Position numbers and translations under genes: made by a program
Source: an uncultured Lachnospiraceae bacterium
GTDB lineage: Bacteria > Bacillota > Clostridia > Lachnospirales > Lachnospiraceae
DNA length: 8,804 nt
Direction: 5' to 3'
Assembly: GCA_937910785.1 (NCBI GenBank)
Contig: CALDLG010000035.1
Location: 1 to 8,804, forward strand
Part shown: one piece after another, positions 1 through 6,435 of the stretch
Numbering within the stretch: position 1 is the first letter of the stretch
Layout of the letters: each line of letters starts with the position of its first letter
The notes under the pieces: generated by a model
Databases searched by the model: none
Told to the model about the DNA's origin: nothing
What the model saw: only the letters and a program-made list of their open reading frames with translations

Positions 1-560
1 TGATTCCATACCCCTTCATTTTGTTCATGATCAAATCCTTTCCAACAGCACTTACCGATCCTGTCCATATCATATTCGCACGGCTCCACAAAATGAAACC
101 CCTCCGGCAGAGGATAATCCAATACATCCTCAAAATCAAACTGCATATCCCAGCTTTCTGATTTTAGATAATATCCTGCCTGTTTTGCAGCGTCTGTCAA
201 TGCATCCTGTCCTCCAAAAAGAACCAGTTTTATTTTTCCGCCTTTCACTGACATGTGGGCATCGGCATATTCAATCATTTCCGATGCTAATTCCTCATAT
301 CCCGGCCTCAGACTGAAATAAATATCTGTTACAGGCGATTCGTAGAAGCAAAATGCCACAATTTTGCCACGATCCTCCCAAATGCGGTTTTTATAAGAAT
401 ATGTGATATCCATCCAATCGGCGAAGGATGAAAAAGCATATTCAAGAAACGGCGCGGGCACACCGTTTTTCCAGTCACGCTCATAAATATCCAGCATAAA
501 CTGATAGATTTTCCCACAATCTGCCAATACACTAAACTGTCTTGTTGTTATATGCTTCAT
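1..560 (-). CDS. GNAT-type N-acetyltransferase, 3' end outside window
   Basis: The frame is open from an ATG at 560 to the window edge, giving 186 residues with no stop, so the C-terminus is missing. The start is set by a good ribosome binding site (GGAAGGAG, about 9 bases upstream). The protein begins MKHITTRQFSVLADCGKIY. It contains DIYFSLRPGYEELASEMIEY (about residues 79-98), which fits a degenerate GNAT acetyl-CoA loop, and then a second region with KCCWKGFDHEQNEG near the edge. From memory it resembles roughly 300-residue clostridial proteins annotated as GNAT acetyltransferases, with a weak N-terminal and a better C-terminal acetyltransferase half. The substrate is unknown. It follows the next GNAT gene by 41 bases with no terminator between, so it is probably co-transcribed. 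The family call rests on overall resemblance, because the best motif region lies outside the window. Confidence 0.75.
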   Translation of the reverse strand, partial: MKHITTRQFSVLADCGKIYQFMLDIYERDWKNGVPAPFLEYAFSSFADWMDITYSYKNRIWEDRGKIVAFCFYESPVTDIYFSLRPGYEELASEMIEYADAHMSVKGGKIKLVLFGGQDALTDAAKQAGYYLKSESWDMQFDFEDVLDYPLPEGFHFVEPCEYDMDRIGKCCWKGFDHEQNEGVWN

Positions 561-601
561 GTTCTTATTCTCCTTCCGTATGATTTTACATATTGAAATG
601 A

Positions 602-1117
602 TTAAAAAGACGCCCTTCGCTTACCAGATTCCGCCTTCTGCACAAGCGATTTAAACATAATTAAACAAAGATTCTGTTCGTCCCACATTTCTGTCAAAGT
701 AATAAGCGGCTCAAAACCAACACTTTGATAATATTTTCTTGTTTGTGCATATGGTTCACAATCAACCATATCACTTAATGTTTTAACAATTACATATTTA
801 CAGCCCTTCTTCATAAAGTAATTTTCCGCGGCATGATAAAGCACTTTTCCGACCCCCATGTGCTGGTACTCCGGAAGCACACCACATACAAAGATATCGC
901 CCGTATGCTGATAATGTATTTTTATGGAGAAAAAACCTATACATTCACCTGCCTTATTGATTGCGGCATAATATGGAAATTCCTTCACTTGTTCCACATA
1001 TTCCTCAAGCGCCTGCTTATTCCCGAACCATTCCGGCAATTTTTCAAGGATTTCTCTGGTAAAAGAGGATTTCCTGTCATAGTCCTGTATTTCAAAAATC
1101 TGAATGTCATCTGTCAT
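602..1117 (-). CDS. GNAT family N-acetyltransferase
   Basis: This 171-residue single-domain acetyltransferase probably moves acetyl from acetyl-CoA to an amine on a small molecule; the substrate is unknown. The acetyl-CoA pyrophosphate loop is visible as VLPEYQHMGVGKVLYHAAE (about residues 80-98), preceded by the beta-4 strand GDIFVCG. The C-terminal part YAQTRKYYQSVGFEPL (about 123-138) is the usual alpha-4/beta-6 region with the conserved tyrosines. The ending WDEQNLCLIMFKSL is typical of a widespread Firmicute GNAT group. A longer reading from a GTG at 1138 is possible, but the sequence GGAGGGACAAAT lies inside that extension, 7 bases before the ATG at 1117, so the ATG is preferred. Upstream is a 130-base gap carrying a perfect inverted repeat that may affect expression of this gene. 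Confidence 0.9.
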   Translation of the reverse strand: MTDDIQIFEIQDYDRKSSFTREILEKLPEWFGNKQALEEYVEQVKEFPYYAAINKAGECIGFFSIKIHYQHTGDIFVCGVLPEYQHMGVGKVLYHAAENYFMKKGCKYVIVKTLSDMVDCEPYAQTRKYYQSVGFEPLITLTEMWDEQNLCLIMFKSLVQKAESGKRRASF

Positions 1118-1141
1118 ATTTGTCCCTCCGATTATCACATA

Positions 1142-1174
1142 TTATCTGTCCGGTTATAATATCCGGACAGATAA
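1142..1174. repeat. Perfect 12-bp inverted repeat
   Basis: The arms TTATCTGTCCGG (1142-1153) and CCGGACAGATAA (1163-1174) are exact reverse complements around a 9-base AT-only spacer. The element lies between the AAC(6')-like gene and the following GNAT gene, 24 bases before the GNAT start and 15 bases before its ribosome binding site. Neither strand has a T-run after the stem, so it is not a standard intrinsic terminator. The spacer contains TATAAT on the plus strand and TATTAT on the minus strand, so an operator over a -10 box is possible, but no good -35 box is seen. It could also be a stable mRNA hairpin that protects or separates messages. Confidence 0.8.
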
Positions 1175-1247
1175 AGTGGAGATGTAAGGCTTTACAGAAA
1201 AGAGAAAGGATTGTTTCTTATGGCTAAAAAGAGATGACGATCAAAAT

Positions 1248-1682
1248 TCACAATACCTTCGTAAAACAAATAATTCTATTTGCTTCCGTAAAATTCATCG
1301 CTTTATGAAAATAAAAACTGCCTGTATTATCGATTTCACAATCGCTTGCAAATTCCCGGCAGCCATTATCTTTTGCCCATGCCTCACATGCTGCTAGTAG
1401 TTGTTTCGCATACCCTTTACTGCGATTTCCTTCTTTGACAAAAATGCCCTCCAGGTAACCAACAGGCGTCGTTTTTGTACCTTCCACATAATCATACCGC
1501 AGCTGACATTGTGCAAAACCAACAGGTACATCGTTTTCAAATTTCAAAAAAAACTGAGCGTTTTCCTTCATAATAATCTCAGAAAATTCATGGAATAACT
1601 CGCTGACAGAATGACCGCTCCACATAAGCGCTGCCAAATTTGCCAGTATTTCCAGTTCACTTTTTCCTGCTTTTCGTACCAT
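1248..1682 (-). CDS. AAC(6')-like aminoglycoside 6'-N-acetyltransferase
   Basis: This 144-residue GNAT has the signature pattern of the chromosomal AAC(6') enzymes (such as AAC(6')-Iy), which acetylate the 6' amine of aminoglycosides in the cytoplasm. Visible landmarks are LRYDYVEGTKTTPVGYLEGIF (about residues 61-81; the family has YVNG followed by SPV-LEGI), the acetyl-CoA loop NRSKGYAKQLL (86-96), CREFASDCEIDNT (108-120) and FHKAMNFTEANRIICF (125-140). The length matches the family. The start at 1682 has GGGAGG 6 bases upstream. It lies 74 bases after the RimJ/RimL-type GNAT. A relative acting on another amine cannot be excluded, because substrate range in this group is not readable from motifs. 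No single aac(6') allele name is justified. Confidence 0.78.
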   Translation of the reverse strand: MVRKAGKSELEILANLAALMWSGHSVSELFHEFSEIIMKENAQFFLKFENDVPVGFAQCQLRYDYVEGTKTTPVGYLEGIFVKEGNRSKGYAKQLLAACEAWAKDNGCREFASDCEIDNTGSFYFHKAMNFTEANRIICFTKVL

Positions 1683-1756
1683 ACCAGCCCTCCCTGGACA
1701 TTCTTTTAGCGCCCTGCCCGGCCTTCTCTAAATAAACGTCTGCGTATTTCATCCGG

Positions 1757-2341
1757 TTAAAGCTGCTCAACAAAGTGATTGTCGTACATATTCCAATACT
1801 TTTTGTAGATAAAATCAGCATCAACATCAAAATTGAGCTGGTACATTCTGAATACCACAGGAAAATCTTTCGGCTGCCATTGTTCCTCATACGAATAACA
1901 ATATTTCATTCCAACCTTCTGCATAACCCTTCCGCTTCTGGGATTATTCCTGTCGTGTGTTGCTGTGATATATGGAAGACCATCCTTTTTTACCTGTTCC
2001 ACGACAGCAAATCCCGCTTCCGTAACAATTCCCTGATGCCAGAATTCCCTGCGAAGTCCATACCCGAAATCGTGATGTTCTTCCATATCGACATTTATAT
2101 AGCCAATCGGGAAATTATCACTTTTAAGGCAGATCGCATAAGCGTATGCCTGTGGCTGTTCATATTTTGCGGCATATCTTTCTTCGTAGAAGCTCCTTGT
2201 TTCCTCCATATCTTTCATCGGATACCATGGCAAAAATCTGTTCACTTCCTCATCTTTGAGGATAAGAAAAAGAGCTTCAATATCTTCTTGTGTAAATTTT
2301 CTTAACATCAGGCGTTCGGTTTCCAATATCGGTGTATTCAT
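1757..2341 (-). CDS. RimJ/RimL-type GNAT N-acetyltransferase
   Basis: This 194-residue protein has the layout of the Acetyltransf_3 (RimJ/RimL) branch: ETERLMLRKF near the N-terminus (7-16), a FLPWYPM segment (37-43), FGYGLRREFWHQGIVTEAG (92-110) as the acetyl-CoA loop, and RNNPRSGRVMQKVGM (131-145). The RimJ/L enzymes acetylate ribosomal protein N-termini, but many relatives act on small molecules, so the target here is open. A C-terminal tail of about 25 residues (FDVDADFIYKKYWNMYDNHF) continues past the normal fold. The ATG at 2341 has AAAGGA 8 bases upstream. It starts 50 bases after the methyltransferase gene, with a possible promoter in between. Confidence 0.9.
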   Translation of the reverse strand: MNTPILETERLMLRKFTQEDIEALFLILKDEEVNRFLPWYPMKDMEETRSFYEERYAAKYEQPQAYAYAICLKSDNFPIGYINVDMEEHHDFGYGLRREFWHQGIVTEAGFAVVEQVKKDGLPYITATHDRNNPRSGRVMQKVGMKYCYSYEEQWQPKDFPVVFRMYQLNFDVDADFIYKKYWNMYDNHFVEQL

Positions 2342-2366
2342 ATCATTTTTCCTTTACAAATTATTT

Positions 2367-2395
2367 CTTATCTGCTGTAATTAAAAAATTGTCAA
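2367..2395 (-). promoter_or_regulatory. Possible promoter for the RimJ/RimL-type GNAT
   Basis: On the minus strand a consensus -35 box TTGACA (2395 to 2390) is followed after 17 bases by GATAAG (2372 to 2367), which matches four of six -10 positions. The -35 box overlaps the TGA stop codon of the methyltransferase gene. This would give an internal start within the array. One good box and one mediocre box in AT-rich DNA is weak evidence. Confidence 0.3.
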
Positions 2396-3135
2396 AAAGA
2401 GCATTCATATAAAAACATTTCCGTTTGATTATTTTCCGCAATTGTCTTCTCGTAAGATGAGTATGCGATGATGTTCGTAAAGCCGGCCCTTTCTAAGTAT
2501 CGCTCCATTTCTCCAAATTTATAAAGATGTGTTTGAAAATCCATTTCTTCCTTCTGCAATAATTCGGTTCCATTATATAATTCATAAATACCCGGTGAAA
2601 ATTGTGTACAGGTTATTTCATCATAATTATTTTTGGTTTTCAAAACCAAATCAAATCCATCTTTTGTTTTTACAGATATGGAAATCTTATACTCAGAATT
2701 ATCCGGACATCTGTCAGCGATTGTATCAACTGCAAAGACAAACTTTCCACCTTTTTTCAAGAGGCATTTCATTTTAAGCAAAATCTTTTCGCATAACGCC
2801 ATATCCGTAAATAACGATACAGATCCGGATGATATAAAAATATAATCATATTTCTGTTCTGAATCAAATTCCAGTATATCCCCCCGGATTACTTTTGCAT
2901 TGGGCGATTTTTCTTTCAATTTTGCGAGCATCTCTTTGGACAAATCCATGCCGGAAATATCATACCCTTTTTCCAGAAAAGGAATTAAGAACCGTCCACT
3001 ACCACATAGCGGTTCTAATATTGACATTCCCTTTTCCGCATAGGAAAGATAAAATGTCAATTCATCCTGTGGCGCTTCTTTGTGTAAAATTTCGTACATC
3101 TCCGTACATAAACTGCCGTAGTAATTCCTCATCAT
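2392..3135 (-). CDS. Class I SAM-dependent methyltransferase
   Basis: This protein of 247 residues has a class I methyltransferase fold that binds S-adenosylmethionine. Motif I is MSILEPLCGSGRFLIPF (37-53), a glycine-rich loop after the first strand. The acidic end of the second strand is in YDISGMDLS (58-66). Motif II territory is KVIRGDILEF (81-90), and the post-motif strand is YDYIFISSGSVSLF (97-110). The substrate is unknown; the type is usually annotated Methyltransf_11/25, and small-molecule methylation is most likely. The frame stays open to an ATG at 3195, but that start lacks a ribosome binding site. AGGA lies just before the ATG pair at 3135/3132, and family members begin near M-NYYG, so one of these two is preferred. 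It sits between two GNAT genes in the same direction. Confidence 0.88.
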   Translation of the reverse strand: MMRNYYGSLCTEMYEILHKEAPQDELTFYLSYAEKGMSILEPLCGSGRFLIPFLEKGYDISGMDLSKEMLAKLKEKSPNAKVIRGDILEFDSEQKYDYIFISSGSVSLFTDMALCEKILLKMKCLLKKGGKFVFAVDTIADRCPDNSEYKISISVKTKDGFDLVLKTKNNYDEITCTQFSPGIYELYNGTELLQKEEMDFQTHLYKFGEMERYLERAGFTNIIAYSSYEKTIAENNQTEMFLYECSF

Positions 3136-3201
3136 ATTTCCTGTTTCAATCTCCTTACGGTCTGCAGGCACATCGGATCCGGCACCGCGTGTCATTTGAA
3201 T

Positions 3202-3663
3202 CTAACGAACCTTTTCCTTTTTCCTGATCCGAAATCCATTTTTTAAATATAACCTCACAGCATTCTGATTCCATTCCGCCACATGTAAAATAATTTCTTC
3301 ACAGCCTCGTTCTTTTATATGATTTATCCCCCATAATAACAACTTTTCTCCTATCCCTTGTCCTTGAAACGGCTTCTTAACAATTAAATCATCTATCTCG
3401 TTTCCACAACAGGAAACCGCCCCCATTATTTCTCCATTTTGCACATAAAGAAAAGTATTGGCTATTTTGTCTTTCATTTGCATATAGTCGGAATAAAAAC
3501 TTATTGGCTCAATTTCTAAGTCTTCTCTCATTTCGTAAAAACATTCATTATATATTTTCATATATTCATTCCAATATTTTTCCTGAAAAGGAATACAGTT
3601 TATATCATTTTTATATTTTAATGCTCCCTTAAATGACATTTCATAAGCAATTATTTCTTTCAT
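3202..3663 (-). CDS. GNAT family N-acetyltransferase
   Basis: This is a 153-residue single-domain acetyltransferase. The acetyl-CoA loop is DDLIVKKPFQGQGIGEKLLL (91-110), with a complete Q-x-x-G-x-G pattern. The downstream strand and helix HVAEWNQNAVRLYLKNGFRI (127-146) carry the usual asparagine and tyrosine of the active-site region. The N-terminal MKEIIAYEMSFKGALKYKN segment is an addition before the GNAT core that I associate with a recurrent clostridial group. The start at 3663 (ATG) has AAGGA 9 bases upstream; a TTG directly before it is less likely. The gene follows the serine hydrolase by 33 bases and precedes the methyltransferase by about 66, suggesting one transcript. The substrate is unknown. 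Confidence 0.9.
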   Translation of the reverse strand: MKEIIAYEMSFKGALKYKNDINCIPFQEKYWNEYMKIYNECFYEMREDLEIEPISFYSDYMQMKDKIANTFLYVQNGEIMGAVSCCGNEIDDLIVKKPFQGQGIGEKLLLWGINHIKERGCEEIILHVAEWNQNAVRLYLKNGFRIRKKEKVR

Positions 3664-3696
3664 CAATGTTTTTCCTTAAATTTCCACGCCTCATAA

Positions 3697-4704
3697 TCAG
3701 TAGAGAACTTCTCTTATTTTTCTCATTTCTCCCCAGACATTATCACCGTAATTGCTTACCAAAACAGATATCACCCCATTATTCGGATTATATTCCGAAA
3801 TAAAACTTACTCCCGGATCACTACCCTGAAAATAAGCAAAGTCTCTGCCGTTTGGATGATCAATAATCCACATGCCATAACCATAGTACCCTTCTTCCGC
3901 GTCAGCGCCATCTCCGCTCTGTTTACGAAGCATATCTGACACAAGTTCTTTTGAAATCAGCTTTCCTTCCAGTAAATTAATCCAAAAACTGACAATATCT
4001 TTTACGGCAATAAACGCTCCGCCTGCACCAGTACCCTTTGCATCAACAGAATATATATTGGTGCGGTAGTCATTTGTATCAGCGCAATAGATATAGTTAC
4101 TGGCACACTGGGATGGCAGCTTATCCAGCTCATAATACCCTGTTGATTTCATTCCACACAGGTCAAAAATATTCTCTTTAAGGTATTGATCAAAATACAT
4201 TCCTGTAACTTTTTCAATAATCATGGCAAGCAAAACATACCCGGAATTATTATACTGGAACCTTTCGCCTTTCGGATACATCATCGGTTTATCTATAAAC
4301 AGCGGAAGCAGATCACTGTTATGTCTGATTTTATAATTAGGATAATCTGTCCATAATTCTTCGTATTCGTCCATAATGCTTTCATCAAAATAATCCGGAA
4401 CACCCGATGTGTGATTCAACAGCTGTCTGACCGTAACGTCCTTATCAATATTATTTAACGGAATATCAAGCAGTTTTCCCAATGTATCCTCGTACTTTAT
4501 TCTTTTCCGCTCAATCAACTGTAATATTCCCGCGGCGACAAATACTTTTCCCGCTGATGCGCTTGCAAATTTTGTTTCCAATGTATTGGGAATTTCATTC
4601 GGCAGGTCCGCAAAACCACTTTCTCTTTCATATAAAACTCTGCCATTCTGAACAATATATATATTGCCTCTAAAACTTTCATCGATCATTTCATTTATTC
4701 TCAT
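3697..4704 (-). CDS. Beta-lactamase-fold serine hydrolase (class C/PBP-like)
   Basis: This 335-residue protein belongs to the Beta-lactamase (PF00144) superfamily, which includes class C beta-lactamases, DD-peptidases and esterases. The nucleophile motif S-x-x-K is visible as S50-A-G-K53 within FASASAGKVFVAAGILQL, and the second motif Y-x-N is Y151-N-N153 in RFQYNNSGYVLLA. LLNHTSGVPDY (95-105) is also a family hallmark. The third motif, usually H-x-G or K-T-G, is not evident; the matching area reads YFQGSDPGVSF (291-301). No signal peptide is seen, so the enzyme appears cytoplasmic, which argues against a periplasmic or cell-wall beta-lactamase and favours an esterase or amidase-like role. 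The ATG at 4704 has GGGAG about 10 bases upstream. The substrate is unknown. Confidence 0.87.
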   Translation of the reverse strand: MRINEMIDESFRGNIYIVQNGRVLYERESGFADLPNEIPNTLETKFASASAGKVFVAAGILQLIERKRIKYEDTLGKLLDIPLNNIDKDVTVRQLLNHTSGVPDYFDESIMDEYEELWTDYPNYKIRHNSDLLPLFIDKPMMYPKGERFQYNNSGYVLLAMIIEKVTGMYFDQYLKENIFDLCGMKSTGYYELDKLPSQCASNYIYCADTNDYRTNIYSVDAKGTGAGGAFIAVKDIVSFWINLLEGKLISKELVSDMLRKQSGDGADAEEGYYGYGMWIIDHPNGRDFAYFQGSDPGVSFISEYNPNNGVISVLVSNYGDNVWGEMRKIREVLY

Positions 4705-4803
4705 TTCAATGCAGCTCCCGTTTTCATTTATTCTGCTAATTAATCTCGTTTCCCCTGACCATATATGCCTTTATACTGCCTGATGGTTATCTTATGCGCT
4801 TTC

Positions 4804-5232
4804 TTATTCGATTTCTATCATCTTTTTCATTCCATTCGAGATAATCTCAAACCCCATTTTTTCATAAAATGGTTCTTTTCCTTTAGCGGAAACACCTCCG
4901 ATTGTTGTGAATTTTCCTGTAATAGAATTTGCTTTTGCATAATCAACCAAATGGTTAACAATCATAGTTCCAATGCCTTTTCGTTGAAATTCAGGCAAAA
5001 TGATTATTTCCTGCAGATACCAATACATAGCGCCATCTCCAACAAGCCGCCCCATTCCCACAAGTTCGCCATGATATACTGCGGAAACATTTATTAACCC
5101 GTTTTGCAAAGCCTTTCTGGCATGCTCCACAGGTATCTGCGCAAATCCTGTTTCGATTCGCAGCCTTATAAAATCCTCAGCCTGTAAAATATTATCAACA
5201 AGCCTGATTTCCCGGCAAATATTTTTCTCCAT
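4804..5232 (-). CDS. GNAT family N-acetyltransferase
   Basis: This is a 142-residue compact acetyltransferase. The sequence VGMGRLVGDGAMYWYLQEII (58-77) leads into the acetyl-CoA loop LPEFQRKGIGTMIVNHLVDY (79-98), a textbook R/Q-x-x-G-x-G motif. The end FYEKMGFEIISNGMKKMIE (122-140) is the closing strand region of a very common bacterial GNAT group with unassigned substrates. Two starts are possible. The ATG at 5232 has AAAGGA 8 bases upstream and is preferred. An ATG at 5256 adds eight residues, has its GAGAGG only 2 bases away, and overlaps the stop of the small upstream ORF as ATGA, so it could be used by translational coupling. The next gene downstream is the serine hydrolase, about 99 bases on. 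Confidence 0.9.
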   Translation of the reverse strand: MEKNICREIRLVDNILQAEDFIRLRIETGFAQIPVEHARKALQNGLINVSAVYHGELVGMGRLVGDGAMYWYLQEIIILPEFQRKGIGTMIVNHLVDYAKANSITGKFTTIGGVSAKGKEPFYEKMGFEIISNGMKKMIEIE

Positions 5233-5252
5233 GTTAATTGTCCTTTGCTCTC

Positions 5253-5405
5253 TCATTCCCTCTCTATAATCGTTTTTAATTCCTCCACTATTTGCCGAAC
5301 ACTTTTGTTATCCGTATTAACAACATAACCGCCTTCGTATGGTTTTAAATGAAGCCGGAAAAAGGAAAGTTCTGAAAAGCATTTTCCCACATTATACATA
5401 TTCAT
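5253..5405 (-). pseudogene. Small ORF, possible tail of a lost P-loop kinase
   Basis: A 50-codon frame begins at an ATG at 5405 inside the end of the two-domain GNAT gene and ends with a TGA overlapping the alternative ATG of the next GNAT. Its second half contains LKPYEGGYVVNTDNKSVRQI followed by a helix ending KTIIERE. That pattern (a strand ending in an N-T-D turn, then a helix of about 15 residues) resembles the C-terminus of small P-loop kinases of the AAA_33 or nucleoside-kinase type, where a strand of the form VIDT is followed by an 'S-EEIV-EI' helix. No Walker A motif or other kinase part precedes it. It may be the 3' remnant of a gene whose front was replaced by the GNAT, or a small translated ORF coupled to its neighbours. 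The kinase link is inference only. Confidence 0.4.
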
Positions 5406-6357
5406 AGCCACCCCGCACAATTCTCTCGTCAATTCTTCGCACTACACTATTCGTATAAGCAGCAAAATATTTCAACCAGAATCCACGGGCTGTTGGATTG
5501 AAACTTTCAAAGTTCACCCCAAGTCTGGTATAACCTTCCTTTTTCAGCGTAGATATGGCAAAGTTCATTAAATTCTGATATACCCCCTTACCCCTGTGTT
5601 CCGGCAGACAGTATGCACCTCTGATATGACGATAGGTACTTCCGGTTGCTGCAAATGTCTCGCCGGACGCTGAGATTTTTAAAAAAGCACATAATTTACC
5701 ATCCTGCTTTGCCACAAAGTACCGTCCATCTTCCTGCATGGAGGAAACCATAAATTCTTCTTTTGTTTCAGGCATACGTTTCATAAAGAAGGGGCTTTCG
5801 CAGTAATGGCGATATAATGCTAAATAAAGCGGATAGACCGAGTGGAGTTCAGCTTTCGACAATTCGGCAAAGTCATAATCTTCACAGGGTTCACAATCAA
5901 TCAATGCCATCGGACGAATAGCATCTAAACAACGTAAACCGAAGCCATAAAGAAAAAATTGCCGCTGAAGTTCTTCTCTGTGAGCGTATAAGCAGATTGC
6001 ATGGGAAACCGCACCAGCCTTTACCCACTTTGCCCCTGCTGCCTGATACATGGCCGCATAAATTTTTGAGCGGTTTTCCGGAACAGCTGCATTTGCACCC
6101 ATTGGGGAAAAAATTCCTCTCGCGTCCGTAGCCCGAAACGCATTGTCAAAGGGATCACAACAGCACAGAAACCCAATCATCCTCTTATCTTCAAACGCGG
6201 CAACACCTAATCCATTCCCGGCAAAACCATTTAAGTCAGGAATGTCACACGTTTGCGGTAACTCTTTTACAAATTGTCGTTCATCACAGTAGTTTGCATG
6301 AGCAATTTCCGCTGCTTCTTCAACGTGCTCTTTTTCAAAATTTAAAATATTCATCAT
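5392..6357 (-). CDS. Two-domain GNAT N-acetyltransferase
   Basis: The 321-residue protein consists of two GNAT-like halves. The N-terminal half (about 1-150) has GFLCCCDPFDN (62-72), FSPMGANAAVPENRSKIYAA (83-102) and LYGFGLRCLDAIRP (136-149), but its acetyl-CoA loop is degenerate. The C-terminal half (about 165-321) has the functional-looking loop AYCLPEHRGKGVYQNLMNFA (248-267), then GVNFESFNPTARGFWLKYF (280-298). Tandem GNATs with one inactive half are common in clostridia; the substrate is not known. The ATG at 6357 (or the next ATG at 6354) follows GGGAG by 5 (or 8) bases. This ribosome binding site can be buried in a hairpin, and a leader ORF lies just upstream, so expression is probably regulated at translation. 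It is the first gene of the enzyme array. Confidence 0.88.
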   Translation of the reverse strand: MMNILNFEKEHVEEAAEIAHANYCDERQFVKELPQTCDIPDLNGFAGNGLGVAAFEDKRMIGFLCCCDPFDNAFRATDARGIFSPMGANAAVPENRSKIYAAMYQAAGAKWVKAGAVSHAICLYAHREELQRQFFLYGFGLRCLDAIRPMALIDCEPCEDYDFAELSKAELHSVYPLYLALYRHYCESPFFMKRMPETKEEFMVSSMQEDGRYFVAKQDGKLCAFLKISASGETFAATGSTYRHIRGAYCLPEHRGKGVYQNLMNFAISTLKKEGYTRLGVNFESFNPTARGFWLKYFAAYTNSVVRRIDERIVRGGYEYV

Positions 6358-6360
6358 TAT

Positions 6361-6406
6361 CTCTCCCTGTTAACTGACGGAGAGCTAAATTATAGTCACC
6401 CTCCGT
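6361..6406 (-). promoter_or_regulatory. Mutually exclusive hairpins over a ribosome binding site
   Basis: In the minus-strand RNA three segments can pair in two ways. Segment A is ACGGAG (6406 to 6401), segment B is CTCTCCGT (6384 to 6377), and segment C is GGAGAG (6366 to 6361), part of the ribosome binding site of the two-domain GNAT. B with C gives a 6-bp stem that hides the site. A with B gives a competing 6-bp stem that leaves it free. Segment A lies in the last codons of the leader ORF, and B starts directly after its stop codon. A ribosome paused at the end of the leader would cover B and expose the site. The pairing is exact; the mechanism is inferred. Confidence 0.6.
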
Positions 6407-6435
6407 GTCTGTACGTTACTGATCATATTTTTCAT
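6385..6435 (-). CDS. 16-residue leader peptide ORF
   Basis: A short ORF starts with ATG at 6435, reads MKNMISNVQTRRVTII, and ends with TAG at 6387-6385, 27 bases before the two-domain GNAT start. It has its own strong ribosome binding site, AAGGAG (6451 to 6446), 10 bases before the ATG, inside a region with no other gene. Its arginine codons CGG AGG form part of the hairpin segment that competes for the sequence pairing with the downstream ribosome binding site. This is the layout of leader peptides that control erm, cat and similar resistance genes by ribosome pausing. I do not recognise the peptide as a named leader and cannot tell which compound or amino acid shortage it would sense. Confidence 0.55.
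   Translation of the reverse strand: MKNMISNVQTRRVTII

Noticed and set aside
329..532. 67-codon minus-strand ORF
   Set aside because: It lies in another frame of the edge-truncated GNAT gene (1-560), which has a clear ribosome binding site and a protein-like sequence; the 67-residue product looks like random translation.
1142..1174. Inverted repeat as integron attC site or intrinsic terminator
   Set aside because: No GTTRRRY core or RYYYAAC counterpart is found, there is no T-run on either side, and no second copy is seen in other gaps.
1684..1697. CCAG/CTGG hairpin with the AAC(6') ribosome binding site in its loop
   Set aside because: A 4-bp stem with the site in the loop is too weak and common to claim regulation.
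1657..1749. Mini-ORF beginning MKYADVYLEKAGQG before and across the AAC(6')-like start
   Set aside because: I considered a leader peptide, but there is no ribosome binding site before its ATG and no convincing alternative hairpins.
1775..2305. Long plus-strand ORF of 176 codons, and similar plus-strand ORFs opposite other genes (for example 7795-8316)
   Set aside because: They run antisense to well-supported genes, have no convincing ribosome binding sites, and read as shadow sequence rich in F, I, H and C.
4705..4803. Gap between the GNAT and the serine hydrolase as a gene remnant
   Set aside because: A frame reading HKITIRQYKGIYGQGKRD is open for only a few codons and matches nothing I recognise.
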